Under the pieces are notes generated by a model. It was not told the origin of the DNA. It was given only the letters and a program-made list of their open reading frames with translations, and ran no database searches. From Pontibacter aydingkolensis (GTDB taxonomy: Bacteria; Bacteroidota; Bacteroidia; Cytophagales; Hymenobacteraceae): a stretch of DNA of 64,000 bases. Position 1 is the stretch's first letter, and each line of letters opens with the position of its first letter. This document shows, in pieces, positions 17,007-26,549 of this stretch. The translations under genes were made by a program, and so were the position numbers. The DNA lies in the NCBI RefSeq assembly GCF_019443125.1, contig NZ_JAHYXK010000006.1, forward strand, positions 182,880 to 246,879, written 5' to 3'.

Positions 17007-18050
17007 ATGAACATAACAGACCTACGTTCCGACACCGTTACAAAACCAACACCTGAGATGCTCCAGGCCATGTTTGCCGCCCCTGTTGGCGACGATGTGT
17101 ACGGAGAAGACCCTACAGTAAATGCCCTGGAAGAGAAAGCAGCAGCCATGTTCGGCATGGAAGCCGGCCTCTTCTGCCCATCCGGCACCATGACAAACCA
17201 GATAGCCATAAAAGTGCACACACAGCCGCTTACAGAGGTTATCTGCGACATTACGGCCCACATTCACCAGTACGAAGGCGGTGGCATTGCCTTTAACTCA
17301 GGCGCTTCCACAGCTTTGGTGCATGGCAACCGCGGCAAAATGACACCAGCACAAATCGAGGCAAATATCCGCCCATTGGACAACGTGCATTTTCCGGAAA
17401 CCAAACTGGTAGCCCTGGAGAACACCTGCAACAAAGGTGGCGGCACATTTTATACTTTGAATGAGATTGCTGCAATTTCGGAAGTATGCAAGCGCCACAA
17501 CCTGGCCCTGCACCTGGATGGCGCGCGCGTTTTTAATGCCCTGGTAGCCTCCGGCGACGCTGCAAAAGAATATGGTTTATACTTCGACAGCATTTCTATC
17601 TGCATCTCTAAAGGCCTTGGTGCTCCGGTAGGCTCTGTGTTGCTTGGCACGAAAGACTTTATTAAAAGAGCACGACGGGTACGAAAAGTTTTTGGCGGTG
17701 GTATGCGCCAGGCCGGTTATTTAGCTGCAGCCTGTATCTATGCTTTAGAGAATAACATAAAGCGCCTGAAGGAAGACCATCGCAAAGCTAAAGCCATGGA
17801 AGAAACGCTGCTGCAAACCGATTATGTAGAGAGTGTACTGCCTGTGGAAACGAATATTGTGATCTTTAAACTGAACGACAAGTATACCGATGCAGATTTT
17901 GTGGCAGCTCTGGCAAAAGAAGGTATCCGTGCCACAGCCTTTGGCCCGCAGATGATCCGGTTTGTAACTCACCTGGATATAACTGACGAGATGATGCAGC
18001 ATACGTTAAGTGTACTTAAGTCGCTGAGTAAACAGCAGGTAGAAGTGTAA
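17007..18050 (+). CDS. ltaE: Low-specificity L-threonine aldolase
   Basis: The 347-residue PLP enzyme cleaves L-threonine or allo-threonine to glycine and acetaldehyde. Motifs in order: [14 protein letters not shown] at the N-terminus, the VYGEDPTVN loop, [10 protein letters not shown], and the PLP lysine in [14 protein letters not shown] near residue 200. The length is normal. It begins 79 bp from the divergent small gene; the promoter region between them is AT-rich. Confidence 0.94.
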   Translation: MNITDLRSDTVTKPTPEMLQAMFAAPVGDDVYGEDPTVNALEEKAAAMFGMEAGLFCPSGTMTNQIAIKVHTQPLTEVICDITAHIHQYEGGGIAFNSGASTALVHGNRGKMTPAQIEANIRPLDNVHFPETKLVALENTCNKGGGTFYTLNEIAAISEVCKRHNLALHLDGARVFNALVASGDAAKEYGLYFDSISICISKGLGAPVGSVLLGTKDFIKRARRVRKVFGGGMRQAGYLAAACIYALENNIKRLKEDHRKAKAMEETLLQTDYVESVLPVETNIVIFKLNDKYTDADFVAALAKEGIRATAFGPQMIRFVTHLDITDEMMQHTLSVLKSLSKQQVEV

Positions 18051-18072
18051 CAATAAACTCTGATTTAGTTGT

Positions 18073-18146
18073 CATTTCAAACACCGTGGATATCTGGAGT
18101 TTTTCATATCGCCGCAAAATTCCAGATATCCACGGTGTTCGAAATG
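18073..18146. repeat. Large hairpin repeat
   Basis: Arms of 26 bp (18073-18098 and 18121-18146) pair with one mismatch around a 22-nt loop; the arm centre is ACACCGTGGATATCTGGA. There is no T-run. It is longer and less terminator-like than others in the window and resembles dispersed CATTTCGAACACC-type repeats, though no second copy is here. It could still stop transcription after ltaE. Confidence 0.7.
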
Positions 18147-18221
18147 TCAGTTCTCTTCTAAGGTTGAGAGCATCTCCAATTCATAACTCCTGATCCAGCA
18201 TTCCTAATTCCACTTAAAACT

Positions 18222-18851
18222 ATGAACTATTTCCCCCATTATCCTGCATCTGAAGTAATGGCTGTTTTAGCCAAAGACCCTGTAATGGCTGCTATTGTAA
18301 AGCAATGCCAACCGCTGAAATCATCTAAATCGGAAGATTTATACTTTAAACTGCTCAGCGCCATAGTATCGCAACAGTTGAGCACAAAAGTGGCGGCTAC
18401 TATTTTCAGAAGATTTACAGAGCTGTTCCCGGAAAGCTATCCGCACCCTCATCTGCTATTGGAAATGGAGGATGAAGCCCTTCGTAGCGCCGGGCTGTCT
18501 TTTCAGAAGATCGGATATGTGCGTAATGTAGCAGCATTTGCAAGTAAAGGCAACTTAGACCATGCCACGATAAATGCCATGCCCGACGAGGAACTGATAC
18601 AACACCTGACACAGATAAAGGGTGTTGGCCGCTGGACCGTAGAAATGCTGCTGATGTTTGCTTTAGAGCGGCCAGATGTGTTGCCCTTAGATGACCTGGG
18701 AATACAGAACGCCATGAAACGACATTACGCACTTGAAGAAACCGGCAAAGCCCTGAAACTGCGCATGCAAGAACTCGCCGAGGCATGGCGACCATACCGC
18801 ACCATTGCCAGTAAGTACCTGTGGCAGTCGCTGGATAACATGCCTAAATAG
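18222..18851 (+). CDS. AlkA-like DNA-3-methyladenine glycosylase (HhH-GPD)
   Basis: The 209-residue protein of the HhH-GPD superfamily removes alkylated bases in base-excision repair. The helix-hairpin-helix is LTQIKGVGRWTVEMLLMF at about residues 127-144, and the catalytic aspartate is in PLDDLGIQNA just after. There is no iron-sulfur cluster cysteine set, so it is AlkA-like rather than EndoIII-like. It lacks the N-terminal domain of E. coli AlkA, as in other short bacterial homologues. Confidence 0.9.
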   Translation: MNYFPHYPASEVMAVLAKDPVMAAIVKQCQPLKSSKSEDLYFKLLSAIVSQQLSTKVAATIFRRFTELFPESYPHPHLLLEMEDEALRSAGLSFQKIGYVRNVAAFASKGNLDHATINAMPDEELIQHLTQIKGVGRWTVEMLLMFALERPDVLPLDDLGIQNAMKRHYALEETGKALKLRMQELAEAWRPYRTIASKYLWQSLDNMPK

Positions 18852-18913
18852 ACCGGTGGACCACAGATTAAAATGATTGGATTGATTACCAAGACTTTGT
18901 ACAGTACAGGGAT

Positions 18914-19289
18914 CTGCCGCAAGTTTAGCGTAGTGTAACTTGTGGCTAAGTATGGCAGCAGTTTTCAACTGCTTTGCTTTGAAAAAGCAAGGGTTGAGAT
19001 GGTCTGAGCTATACTTAAACCATAATCTGCTACAGTATAAAATCTGTTCAAACTGGCGTGATTCGTAGGGACAGGTCGCGACCTGTCCGCAGATGGCCTG
19101 AGCTATACTTTATACTTTGACTACTGTAGATTAACCCACCCCTGCGCCTCCCAAGAGGGGAATTTCCAAAAAGTATAAACCTCACAAAGTATAAATCAGG
19201 TAAAGTATACTTTTCTGCTTGCGCAGAAAGCCAGTTGCAAATTGGCCTCATGCAAAGCCACGAGTTACGCTGCCGCTAAACTTGCGGCA
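18914..19289. mobile_element. MITE-like element A
   Basis: The 376-bp non-coding unit has imperfect terminal inverted repeats of about 75 bp. The left end starts CTGCCGCAAGTTTAGCG; the right end is its complement (CGCTAAACTTGCGGCA). The GTAACTTGTGGCT and GTAACTCGTGGCT segments also pair across the ends. Inside are the 20-bp palindrome (19069-19088), a C-rich repeat core (CCTCCCAAGAGGGGAATTTCC region, about 19138-19166) related to the DUF559-flanking repeat, and several TATACTT/AAGTATA heptamers. Element B at 45192-45456 is homologous. No gene is inside. Confidence 0.7.
19069..19088. repeat. 20-bp perfect palindrome, copy 2
   Basis: Identical to 15950-15969 (GGACAGGTCGCGACCTGTCC). This copy lies inside MITE-like element A. 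Confidence 0.9.
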
Positions 19290-19372
19290 TGACTTAATCC
19301 TTTAATCAGTAAAATCTTAATAATATTGGTCAAAATACTTCTAATCAATCATATCCCTTTAATCACCGGTCT

Positions 19373-20467
19373 TTAAACACCGTTCTCTTTAGCCACTTTC
19401 CGCAGCATCTTCAGCACCAGTTCTTCGGTACCTGACAAGTTCTTTACCTTCGATTCGTCAGCATCATGCTTTTGCAGGTACTTCAGCAGTTTATCCTCCC
19501 TGAATAAATTTACGACCTCCGGGTGTATGTAATACTTAGTGCAGACGCTGGGCGTGTTGCCTAGGCCTTTGGCCACCTGTTTTATAGCTTCTTTTATACT
19601 TTTCTCTTTACCCAGATCAGGGTTTTCGTCGAGCACGTTTTCCAGGCACTCTACCATGCGCACGGTGCCCCCCCAGGTCCGGAAATCCTTGGCTGTAAAG
19701 TCATACTTTGTGGCCTCGCGAAGGTATTCGTTCACGTCGCCAGACTCCAGTGTTTGCCGCTCACCATTTTCGTCATAATACTGAAACAGGTCATACCCCG
19801 GAATATCGCGGCATTTCTTAATCAGCCTGGCTAGTCTGCGGTCCTTTAGGTCAATGTCGTGCTCCACTCCTTTTTTTCCTTTAAAAGAGAACTTAACACT
19901 ACTGCCGTTAAACTTTACATGCCTGTCGCGAAGCGTAGTAAGGCCATACGATTGGTTAGACTTGGCATAATGCCGGTTCCCGATCCGGATAAGCGCATTA
20001 TCCATAATACTTAGTACAAGGGCTGTAACTTTGCGTCGGTCGAGTTGGCGGGAATTGATATCCTGCTCTATCTTTTCGCGCAGTTCCGGCAGACTTTTAC
20101 CAAAGGAGATCATCCTGCCAAACTTGGTCATACTTCGCGCCTGCTGCCATTGCGGGTGATAGATATATTGCTTACGACCCTTAGCGTCGCGGCCAGTAGC
20201 CTGCAAGTGCCCCTTAGCAGATTTAGATATCCAAACATCTGTCCATGCCGGAGGAATAACAAGAGCGTTTATGCGATCCAGTATCTTTTCGTCCGTGATT
20301 TTGTCGCCTTTTGCATCCAGGTACTGGTATCCTTTACCTACTTTTTTGCGGGTATAACCGGGTTTACTGTCTGATGTATAGCGCAGGCCGGCACCGTTAG
20401 CAGATTTGGCAGGGTCGGCATATAATTCGTGCAGTTCGTTCTTTCTTGCCATCTTCAGAGGCTCCAT
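19373..20467 (-). CDS. DNA topoisomerase IB (eukaryotic-like)
   Basis: The 364-residue protein relaxes DNA supercoils through a 3'-phosphotyrosine intermediate. The N-terminal domain has the LRYTSD and VIPPAWTDVWI segments. The catalytic domain has IRIGNRHYAKSNQSYGLTTL and the lysine/arginine set RDRHVKF, with the likely nucleophilic tyrosine in SVCTKYYIHP near residue 320. The length is typical of bacterial type IB enzymes. The start could be the ATG at 20467 or, five residues in, at 20452. It is divergent from the small membrane protein gene. Confidence 0.92.
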   Translation of the reverse strand: MEPLKMARKNELHELYADPAKSANGAGLRYTSDSKPGYTRKKVGKGYQYLDAKGDKITDEKILDRINALVIPPAWTDVWISKSAKGHLQATGRDAKGRKQYIYHPQWQQARSMTKFGRMISFGKSLPELREKIEQDINSRQLDRRKVTALVLSIMDNALIRIGNRHYAKSNQSYGLTTLRDRHVKFNGSSVKFSFKGKKGVEHDIDLKDRRLARLIKKCRDIPGYDLFQYYDENGERQTLESGDVNEYLREATKYDFTAKDFRTWGGTVRMVECLENVLDENPDLGKEKSIKEAIKQVAKGLGNTPSVCTKYYIHPEVVNLFREDKLLKYLQKHDADESKVKNLSGTEELVLKMLRKVAKENGV

Positions 20468-20566
20468 ATTAACACCTCAAGCAAGTCATACTAAACTTAC
20501 CCGTAAAAGTTTTGCAGTGCGGTTATACTTTGGTTAACAATCTGATGTATGCTTTTACAAACTAAC

Positions 20567-20574
20567 TATATTTG
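20567..20574 (+). promoter_or_regulatory. Predicted -7 promoter element (TATATTTG)
   Basis: It matches TAnnTTTG 35 bp upstream of the ATG at 20610. A -33 TTG at the expected distance is not obvious. Confidence 0.55.
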
Positions 20575-20609
20575 CACTATTCACCCTAGACTCAAAACAG
20601 CCTAAGACT

Positions 20610-21014
20610 ATGCACAAAAACCTATCCTATTTATACGCTTTTTTCGGCTTCTTTTTACTGGCCTGCGGGGCAGTGGCGGTAGACCTTGCCGGCGAACAGG
20701 CTAATACAGCGCTGATTACAGGCGCTGCAGGAGGTTTGATCGGGTTAACGGCCGGGCACTTTCTAAACAGAGGGCACCGCTGGGGATTTATACTTGGCGC
20801 TGCAGAAGCTGGCCTGCTCACTATACTTCTTGGCTGGCGCTCTGCCACTTACTTTAGTAAGCTACTGGGCATGATGCAGCAAAACCAGGAAAGCGCTGCC
20901 ACCGAAACAGCAGGCATGGCATTTTTGCTAACTACCGCGATGCTGGTAATTGCCCTGCTCACGTTTACCGTGTCAGTAATGTTCGGAAAACAGGTATTAA
21001 GAGAAACAAAATAG
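20610..21014 (+). CDS. Small integral membrane protein, unknown function
   Basis: The 134-residue protein has four predicted transmembrane helices (about 7-24, 34-50, 58-76, 98-126) and glycine-rich turns (GAAGGLIGLTAGHFL, LGAAEAGLL). The Gly/Ala pattern and size recall the TMEM14-like group, but I cannot establish homology. It stands alone between the topoisomerase gene (divergent) and the M16 protease gene 81 bp downstream. Confidence 0.7.
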   Translation: MHKNLSYLYAFFGFFLLACGAVAVDLAGEQANTALITGAAGGLIGLTAGHFLNRGHRWGFILGAAEAGLLTILLGWRSATYFSKLLGMMQQNQESAATETAGMAFLLTTAMLVIALLTFTVSVMFGKQVLRETK

Positions 21015-21095
21015 GTGTTCGTCTATATTATTTTTAAACTTAAGTAGCTTGCGTTATATTGTTGGTTGATATAACTCTACCTTAATTAAACTAAC

Positions 21096-23945
21096 ATGAT
21101 CAAACAAATTGGTTTGAGTATTGTACTTACTGCAAGTGTAGTAAGTGCTGCCGAAGCTCAGACAAAACTCGTTGAGAAGGTAACAAAAAAAGGCGACGAG
21201 CTGGTTATTCCTTACTCAAAGTATAAGCTGTCTAACGGCCTTACACTGATCGTGCACGAAGACCACTCCGACCCGGTAGTGCACGTTGATGTTACGTACC
21301 ACGTAGGCTCTGCCCGCGAAGAAGTAGGCAAGTCAGGATTTGCGCACTTCTTTGAGCACATGATGTTCCAGGGCTCAGACAACGTAGCCGACGAGGAGCA
21401 CTTCAAGATCGTGTCGGAATCGGGTGGTACTTTAAATGGTACAACAAACCGCGACAGAACAAACTACTTCGAAACAGTACCAAGTAACCAGTTAGCTACA
21501 GCCCTTTGGCTGGAGGCTGACCGCATGGGATTTTTACTGGATGCTGTAACCCAGAAGAAATTCGAGGTGCAGCGCGAAACCGTAAAAAATGAGCGTGGCC
21601 AGAACTACGACAATCGTCCGTACGGCCTGGTGTACGAAAAAACTTCACAGAACCTTTATCCTTACGGCCACCCTTATTCCTGGACAACCATCGGTTACCT
21701 GGAAGACCTTAACCGCGTGGACGTAAACGACCTGAAAAACTTTTTCCTGCGCTGGTATGGCCCAAATAACGCTACTGTTACAGTTGGCGGCGATGTAAAA
21801 CCGGAGGAAGTAGTAAAGCTGGTGGAGAAATACTTTGGCTCTATACCTGCCGGCCCAGCCGTACAGGATATGAAACCTATGGTGGCCAGGCTGGACAAAG
21901 ACCGTTACGTGTCTTACGAAGACAACGTGCGTTTCCCGATGCTGCGCATGACCTTCCCAACTCCTGAGGCTGGCCACACAGATGAGCCTGCGCTGGACGT
22001 ACTGGCAGAAGTACTAGGCCAAGGTAAAAACTCTATCTTCTACAAAAACTTTGTAAAAGAGCAGAAGGCAATGCAGGCCTCTACTTCTAACTCCACTTCT
22101 GAACTGGCTGGTGAGTTTGGTATTTCTGTAGTTACTTTCCCTACCACTAAGCTTGCTGATATGGAAGCGCTGGTACGCAAATCTATTGCAGAATTTGAGA
22201 CGCGTGGTGTTACAGAAGATGACCTGGTACGCTTCAAAGCACAGGCAGAAAGCGGCCTGATCAACAGAATGGCAAGCGTTAGCGGCAAAGTATCCCAACT
22301 GGCTGCTTACGAGACATTCCGAAACAACCCTAACTACATTCAGGAAGAGATCAAACGCATTAACGCTGTTACAAAAGAAGATGTAATGCGTGTGTACAAC
22401 CAGTACATCAAAGGCAAAAACGCAGTTATACTTAGCGTGGTACCTAAAGGCAAGTCGGATATGGTTGCCAAGGCAGATAACTACACTGTTTCTACAGACG
22501 GTTTTGTTGCCGGATCAGATGAGTACAGCGGATTGAAGTATACCAAGGCTGTTGACACTTTTGACCGCAGCAAGCGCCCTGAAATTGGTGCAAACCCGGT
22601 AGTGGCAGTACCTAACTATTATACGTCTAAGTTCAAGAACGGCTTAAAAGTAATCGGAGCAAAGTCTGACGAAATCCCGACTGTAACACTGCAGCTGTCT
22701 ATTAAAGGTGGTCACCGCCTTTCTGCCAACGACATGAGCAAAGCCGGTGTGGCATCGCTTACAGCTGGTATGCTAAACGAGGATACTGAAAACTATACTT
22801 CAGAGGAGTTCACCAATGAGCTTAACAAACTGGGTAGCAGAGTTAGTATTTTTTCCGGTACTGATGAAACAATCGTATCTGTTCAGACCTTGAAGAAGAA
22901 CCTGGACAAAACGCTGGCCCTGATGGAAGAGCGTATGTTCAGACCTAAGTTTAACCAGGATGACTTTGACCGCCTGAAGAAGCAGCAGCTGGAGGGTATT
23001 GCCAACCAGGCAACACAGCCTACTACAATTGCCAACAACGTTTACAGCAAGCTGCTTTACGGTGCAAACCACATCTCGGCAATGCCATCTTCAGGTACTG
23101 CTGAAACAGTCAACAACATCACGCTGGATGATGTGAAGAAGTTCTATCAGAACAACTTCTCTCCATCTGTTGCAGATCTTGTTGTGGTTGGCGACATCAC
23201 AGAGAAAGAGATCATCGGCAAACTCAACTTCCTGAAGAACTGGAAGAAGAAAGATGTGAAACTGGTAGCTGATACCAAAGCCCCTGCGATTGATAAAACC
23301 CGTATTTATTTGATCGATAAGCCGGACGCAGCACAGTCTGAGATAAGAATAGGTTATGTGGCTATGCCATACGACGCTACTGGCGAATACTATAAGCTTG
23401 GCCTGATGAACTATGCACTGGGTGGCGCTTTTAACAGCCGTATCAACCTGAACCTGCGCGAAGACAAAGGCTATACTTACGGTGCACGTTCAGGCTATGG
23501 CGGAAGCAAGTATGCAGGTCCGTTCACAGCATCTGCCGGTGTACGTGCCGATGCAACAGCCGAGTCTGTTACCGAGTTTATGAAGGAGCTTACCAACTTC
23601 CACAAAACCGGTATCACCGAAGACGAAGTGAAGTTCATGAAGAGCTCTATCGGGCAGTCGGATGCGCGCAAGTATGAAACGCCGGGTCAGAAGGCCGGTT
23701 TCCTGGGCCGCATCATCGAGTACGACCTAAGTAAAGACTTTGTGAAGAAGCAGACGGATATTCTGAACAACATCACCAAAAAAGACATTGATGCACTGGC
23801 GGCTAAACACCTGCCGGTTAACAACATGCACATTGTGGTGGTAGGCGATAAGAAAACGGTGCTATCTAAACTACAAGCACTTAACTACGAGGTAGTTGAA
23901 TTAGATACAGATGGCAACCCAATCGGAAGCTCTTCCGTAAAATAA
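21096..23945 (+). CDS. M16 family zinc metallopeptidase, two-module
   Basis: The 949-residue protein has a signal peptide (cleavage near SAAEA, residue 21) and two M16 modules. The first carries the inverted zinc motif H84-x-x-E87-H88 and a downstream glutamate in the TVKNERGQNYDNRPY region. The second (from about residue 510) lacks HxxEH, as usual for the inactive partner, but keeps the R/Y pair in LREDKGYTYGARSGYG. It is a periplasmic pitrilysin-like protease degrading peptides. It is a single gene ending at a strong terminator. Confidence 0.93.
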   Translation: MIKQIGLSIVLTASVVSAAEAQTKLVEKVTKKGDELVIPYSKYKLSNGLTLIVHEDHSDPVVHVDVTYHVGSAREEVGKSGFAHFFEHMMFQGSDNVADEEHFKIVSESGGTLNGTTNRDRTNYFETVPSNQLATALWLEADRMGFLLDAVTQKKFEVQRETVKNERGQNYDNRPYGLVYEKTSQNLYPYGHPYSWTTIGYLEDLNRVDVNDLKNFFLRWYGPNNATVTVGGDVKPEEVVKLVEKYFGSIPAGPAVQDMKPMVARLDKDRYVSYEDNVRFPMLRMTFPTPEAGHTDEPALDVLAEVLGQGKNSIFYKNFVKEQKAMQASTSNSTSELAGEFGISVVTFPTTKLADMEALVRKSIAEFETRGVTEDDLVRFKAQAESGLINRMASVSGKVSQLAAYETFRNNPNYIQEEIKRINAVTKEDVMRVYNQYIKGKNAVILSVVPKGKSDMVAKADNYTVSTDGFVAGSDEYSGLKYTKAVDTFDRSKRPEIGANPVVAVPNYYTSKFKNGLKVIGAKSDEIPTVTLQLSIKGGHRLSANDMSKAGVASLTAGMLNEDTENYTSEEFTNELNKLGSRVSIFSGTDETIVSVQTLKKNLDKTLALMEERMFRPKFNQDDFDRLKKQQLEGIANQATQPTTIANNVYSKLLYGANHISAMPSSGTAETVNNITLDDVKKFYQNNFSPSVADLVVVGDITEKEIIGKLNFLKNWKKKDVKLVADTKAPAIDKTRIYLIDKPDAAQSEIRIGYVAMPYDATGEYYKLGLMNYALGGAFNSRINLNLREDKGYTYGARSGYGGSKYAGPFTASAGVRADATAESVTEFMKELTNFHKTGITEDEVKFMKSSIGQSDARKYETPGQKAGFLGRIIEYDLSKDFVKKQTDILNNITKKDIDALAAKHLPVNNMHIVVVGDKKTVLSKLQALNYEVVELDTDGNPIGSSSVK

Positions 23946-23965
23946 GGTACATACTACACTTTAGA

Positions 23966-24000
23966 AGAGTCCCCGGAATTTTTCGGGGACTCTTTTTTTG
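23966..24000 (+). terminator. Rho-independent terminator after the M16 gene
   Basis: AGAGTCCCCG (23966-23975) pairs with CGGGGACTCT (23984-23993) and is followed by seven T. Confidence 0.92.
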
Positions 24001-24069
24001 TACTATTAATAACTAAGTGTCGCTTTGCAAAACACGTAACCCCCAGGCTTATTTTTATCGTAGAGTGTG

Positions 24070-24097
24070 TTGCAGCAGCAAATCTGCATTATTTTTG
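24070..24097 (+). promoter_or_regulatory. Predicted promoter, TTG-N17-TATTTTTG
   Basis: A -33 TTG at 24070-24072 and a -7 TATTTTTG at 24090-24097 are 17 bp apart, close to the Bacteroidota primary-sigma consensus. It would give a leader of about 60 nt for the M48 gene at 24167. Confidence 0.6.
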
Positions 24098-24166
24098 ACG
24101 AGACAACCAGGCAAGCGTACTTAAACAGCAATTGCTGCGTTGCACTAAAAATCAGATTTATACTTT

Positions 24167-24997
24167 ATGAACCGATTAACTTACATACCCTTATGGGCTT
24201 TTACACTCTGTAGCCTTTTACTATTTAGTAGCTGCGAAGAAAACGACGGCGTTATTTTCTCTATCCAGGACGATATCAGGCTAGGACAGCAGGTATCGGA
24301 GCAGGTAGACTCTACGTATCGCGCACAGGGCAAATTATTGGAACGAAACAGCACTAACGCCAAAACACAACAGGCGTACCAAAGCCTGGACCGTATTGTA
24401 AACCGTGTGCTTAACTCAGGCCAGGTTAAGTATAGAAACGAATTCCCGTGGACGGTTAAAATCATTAAAGACGATAACACCCTGAATGCTTTTGCCACAC
24501 CTGGCGGCCATATCTATGTGTTCTCTGGTTTAGTAAAGTACCTGGAAGACGAAGACCATTTTGCAGGAGTGCTGGCACACGAGATAGCCCACGCCGATAA
24601 ACGCCACAGCGTAAAACAGCTGCAACGCGACTACGGCATTGCCCTGCTTTTATCGGTAGCCTTAGGCAATGATCCTGGCACACTGCAGACAATTGCCGCC
24701 CAGTTAGCCGGATCACTGGCAGGCTTGCGCTTTAGCCGCGAAGCCGAAACAGAGGCCGACAACACCTCTGTAGACTATCTGGCCGGCACTAACCACTATG
24801 CCTGCGACGGCGCTGCCGGCTTTTTTATAAAGATGCAACAGAATGCACAGCAAAGTAATCCGCCGGAGTTCCTGAGCACGCACCCTGATCCGGGAAACAG
24901 AATCCAGAACATTCAGCAACTTGCACAGCAAAAAGGCTGTAAAACTACCTCAGCGGCAGACACCGATTTTAATCAGCTGAAAAATGCGCTGAACTAA
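24167..24997 (+). CDS. M48 family metalloprotease lipoprotein
   Basis: The 276-residue protein has a lipoprotein signal (LLFSSC, Cys23) and an M48 catalytic domain with HEIAH at 138-142 and the third zinc ligand in EAETEAD. The LNAFATPGGHIYVFSGLV and THPDPGNRI segments are typical of BepA/YfgC-like proteases, which act in outer-membrane protein quality control. A paralogue lies at 35235-36047. The gene has a plausible promoter and its own terminator. Confidence 0.92.
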   Translation: MNRLTYIPLWAFTLCSLLLFSSCEENDGVIFSIQDDIRLGQQVSEQVDSTYRAQGKLLERNSTNAKTQQAYQSLDRIVNRVLNSGQVKYRNEFPWTVKIIKDDNTLNAFATPGGHIYVFSGLVKYLEDEDHFAGVLAHEIAHADKRHSVKQLQRDYGIALLLSVALGNDPGTLQTIAAQLAGSLAGLRFSREAETEADNTSVDYLAGTNHYACDGAAGFFIKMQQNAQQSNPPEFLSTHPDPGNRIQNIQQLAQQKGCKTTSAADTDFNQLKNALN

Positions 24998-25006
24998 CAG
25001 AAATGA

Positions 25007-25035
25007 AAAATGCCTGCCCTACCAGCAGGCATTTT
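25007..25035 (+). terminator. Hairpin terminator after the M48 gene
   Basis: AAAATGCCTGC (25007-25017) pairs with GCAGGCATTTT (25025-25035); GTTTT follows. Confidence 0.88.
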
Positions 25036-25054
25036 GTTTTGACAAAGTCTAACT

Positions 25055-26200
25055 ATGAAAAAAATAAAAGCAAAACTGGCAAGCTCTATACTTAAAGCCG
25101 AAGAGAAAATTGATTTCCTGACCTTTAAGCTAAAAGACAAACTCTGGCAGAACAGGCCGCTGCAGATTGTTACGTACCGCAGTTATGGCACCCCGGAGCG
25201 CCTTTATGTAAAAGGCCGTGTGCTGGTGGATAAGGGCATCCTGCAATCCGAAGAAACCCATACTACCTGGGAGAACCTGCTAAACATGTACCGCCGTTTC
25301 GAAAGCGATGAAATTCCCAATGCCCGTGTTCAGCTGACCCTGCAGGAGCAGCCCCACGAAATTACAACAGATGTAGAAGGATACTTTGTACTGAACATCG
25401 AACCGCACACCCCACTTGAACTGGAAGATATTTGGCACCCCATCGATCTGGAACTAAAAGAGGCTCCAGTAAAAGGCTTTGAACCCGGAATCAAAGAAAC
25501 AGCTTATGTATTAGTTCCGCCCCCAGATGCCGAGTACGGCATTATCTCCGACATAGACGATACCATTGTACGAACTGGCGCCACCAGCCTGCTGGAAACC
25601 GGACGCAACGTTTTACTTAACAATGCCCACACTCGGATCCCGTTTCATGGAGTGTCGCAGTTTTACAAATCGCTGCAGCTAGGCCGAAACGGCAAGCGCA
25701 ACAACCCATTCTTTTACGTAAGCAGCAGCCCCTGGAACAACTACGACCTGCTGTATCATTTCCTGGAGCTAAATGAGATACCCGAAGGTCCTCTCCTGCT
25801 CCGCGACTTTGGCATTGATGAAACAAAGCTGGGCCATTCGGACCACATGAGCCACAAGTATAAAGAGATCGAAAACATACTTATAACTTACCCAAAGCTT
25901 AACTTTATACTTATCGGAGACAGCGGCCAGCAGGATGCAGCCATTTACCGAGAGGTGGTACTAAAGCACCCGGGCCGTATTATGGCCATTTATATAAGAG
26001 ATGTGGCCATTGCAAAACATACCCAAAAAGTAGAAAAGATCTTTGATGAGCTCAAAGCTGATGGCGAAGTAGAGATGCTACTTGTAAAAGACACTGCCGC
26101 CGCAGCAGAACATGCCGCCAAGTGTGGGTTTATATTTACAGAAAAAGTGAAAGAAGTAGAGAAAGAAGCTGAAGTGGATGAGGCCGGTGATGAGGAATAG
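25055..26200 (+). CDS. App1-type DUF2183 phosphatase
   Basis: The 381-residue protein has an N-terminal beta-rich domain (about 30-140) and a C-terminal HAD-like DUF2183 domain. The catalytic motif SDIDDTIVRTG (DxDxT) is near residue 167-177, FYVSSSPWNNYDLL follows, and FILIGDSGQQD is near 287. Yeast App1 is a phosphatidate phosphatase, so a phospholipid substrate is likely but not shown. There is no signal peptide. The acidic helical C-terminus ends EVDEAGDEE. Confidence 0.88.
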   Translation: MKKIKAKLASSILKAEEKIDFLTFKLKDKLWQNRPLQIVTYRSYGTPERLYVKGRVLVDKGILQSEETHTTWENLLNMYRRFESDEIPNARVQLTLQEQPHEITTDVEGYFVLNIEPHTPLELEDIWHPIDLELKEAPVKGFEPGIKETAYVLVPPPDAEYGIISDIDDTIVRTGATSLLETGRNVLLNNAHTRIPFHGVSQFYKSLQLGRNGKRNNPFFYVSSSPWNNYDLLYHFLELNEIPEGPLLLRDFGIDETKLGHSDHMSHKYKEIENILITYPKLNFILIGDSGQQDAAIYREVVLKHPGRIMAIYIRDVAIAKHTQKVEKIFDELKADGEVEMLLVKDTAAAAEHAAKCGFIFTEKVKEVEKEAEVDEAGDEE

Positions 26201-26227
26201 CTTACAGGCCATACCTTAAATACTATT

Positions 26228-26265
26228 AAAGCCGGTAGCGTATAAGATTATACTTTACCGGCTTT
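26228..26265. terminator. Bidirectional hairpin terminator
   Basis: AAAGCCGGTA (26228-26237) pairs with TACCGGCTTT (26256-26265), with a nested GTATAA/TTATAC stem inside. The right arm overlaps the end of the gene remnant at 26255-26458. Confidence 0.75.
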
Positions 26266-26458
26266 CGCTTTTATGCATGTAGGGCTGCCAGTTTACGATG
26301 AGCACCTTTTCGTCTTCTAGCAGCAGGTAACCGTAATCGTAGCAGAAGTGGTAAGTGTTGCCTTTGCTGGTGCGGTAAAGGTGGGTAAAGTGGCGGAAGT
26401 CGAAGCCGGCCTGCTGGAGCAATGTTTTTCTAAGGGTGGTTTTTCCCTCAGGGCTTGC
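26255..26458 (-). pseudogene. Remnant of an unidentified protein-coding gene
   Basis: On the minus strand an open frame of 67 codons runs from just after an in-frame TAG (26459-26461) to a TAA at 26255-26257. It reads like real protein (KTLLQQAGFDFRHFTHLY, then FCYDYGYLLLEDEKVLIVNW) but has no ATG and no upstream continuation. It probably is the 3' end of a gene whose front was lost, perhaps when the neighbouring DUF559 element or recombinase arrived. I do not recognise the family. A short functional gene with an alternative start cannot be excluded. Confidence 0.45.
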
Positions 26459-26549
26459 CTAGTTGAGAAGGGTAACATGGCTGCTTACGCTTTCTTTAAT
26501 TCTGGCTCGGCGCCACTAAGTGAGATGAGACTGCCATTGGTAAGAGCTT

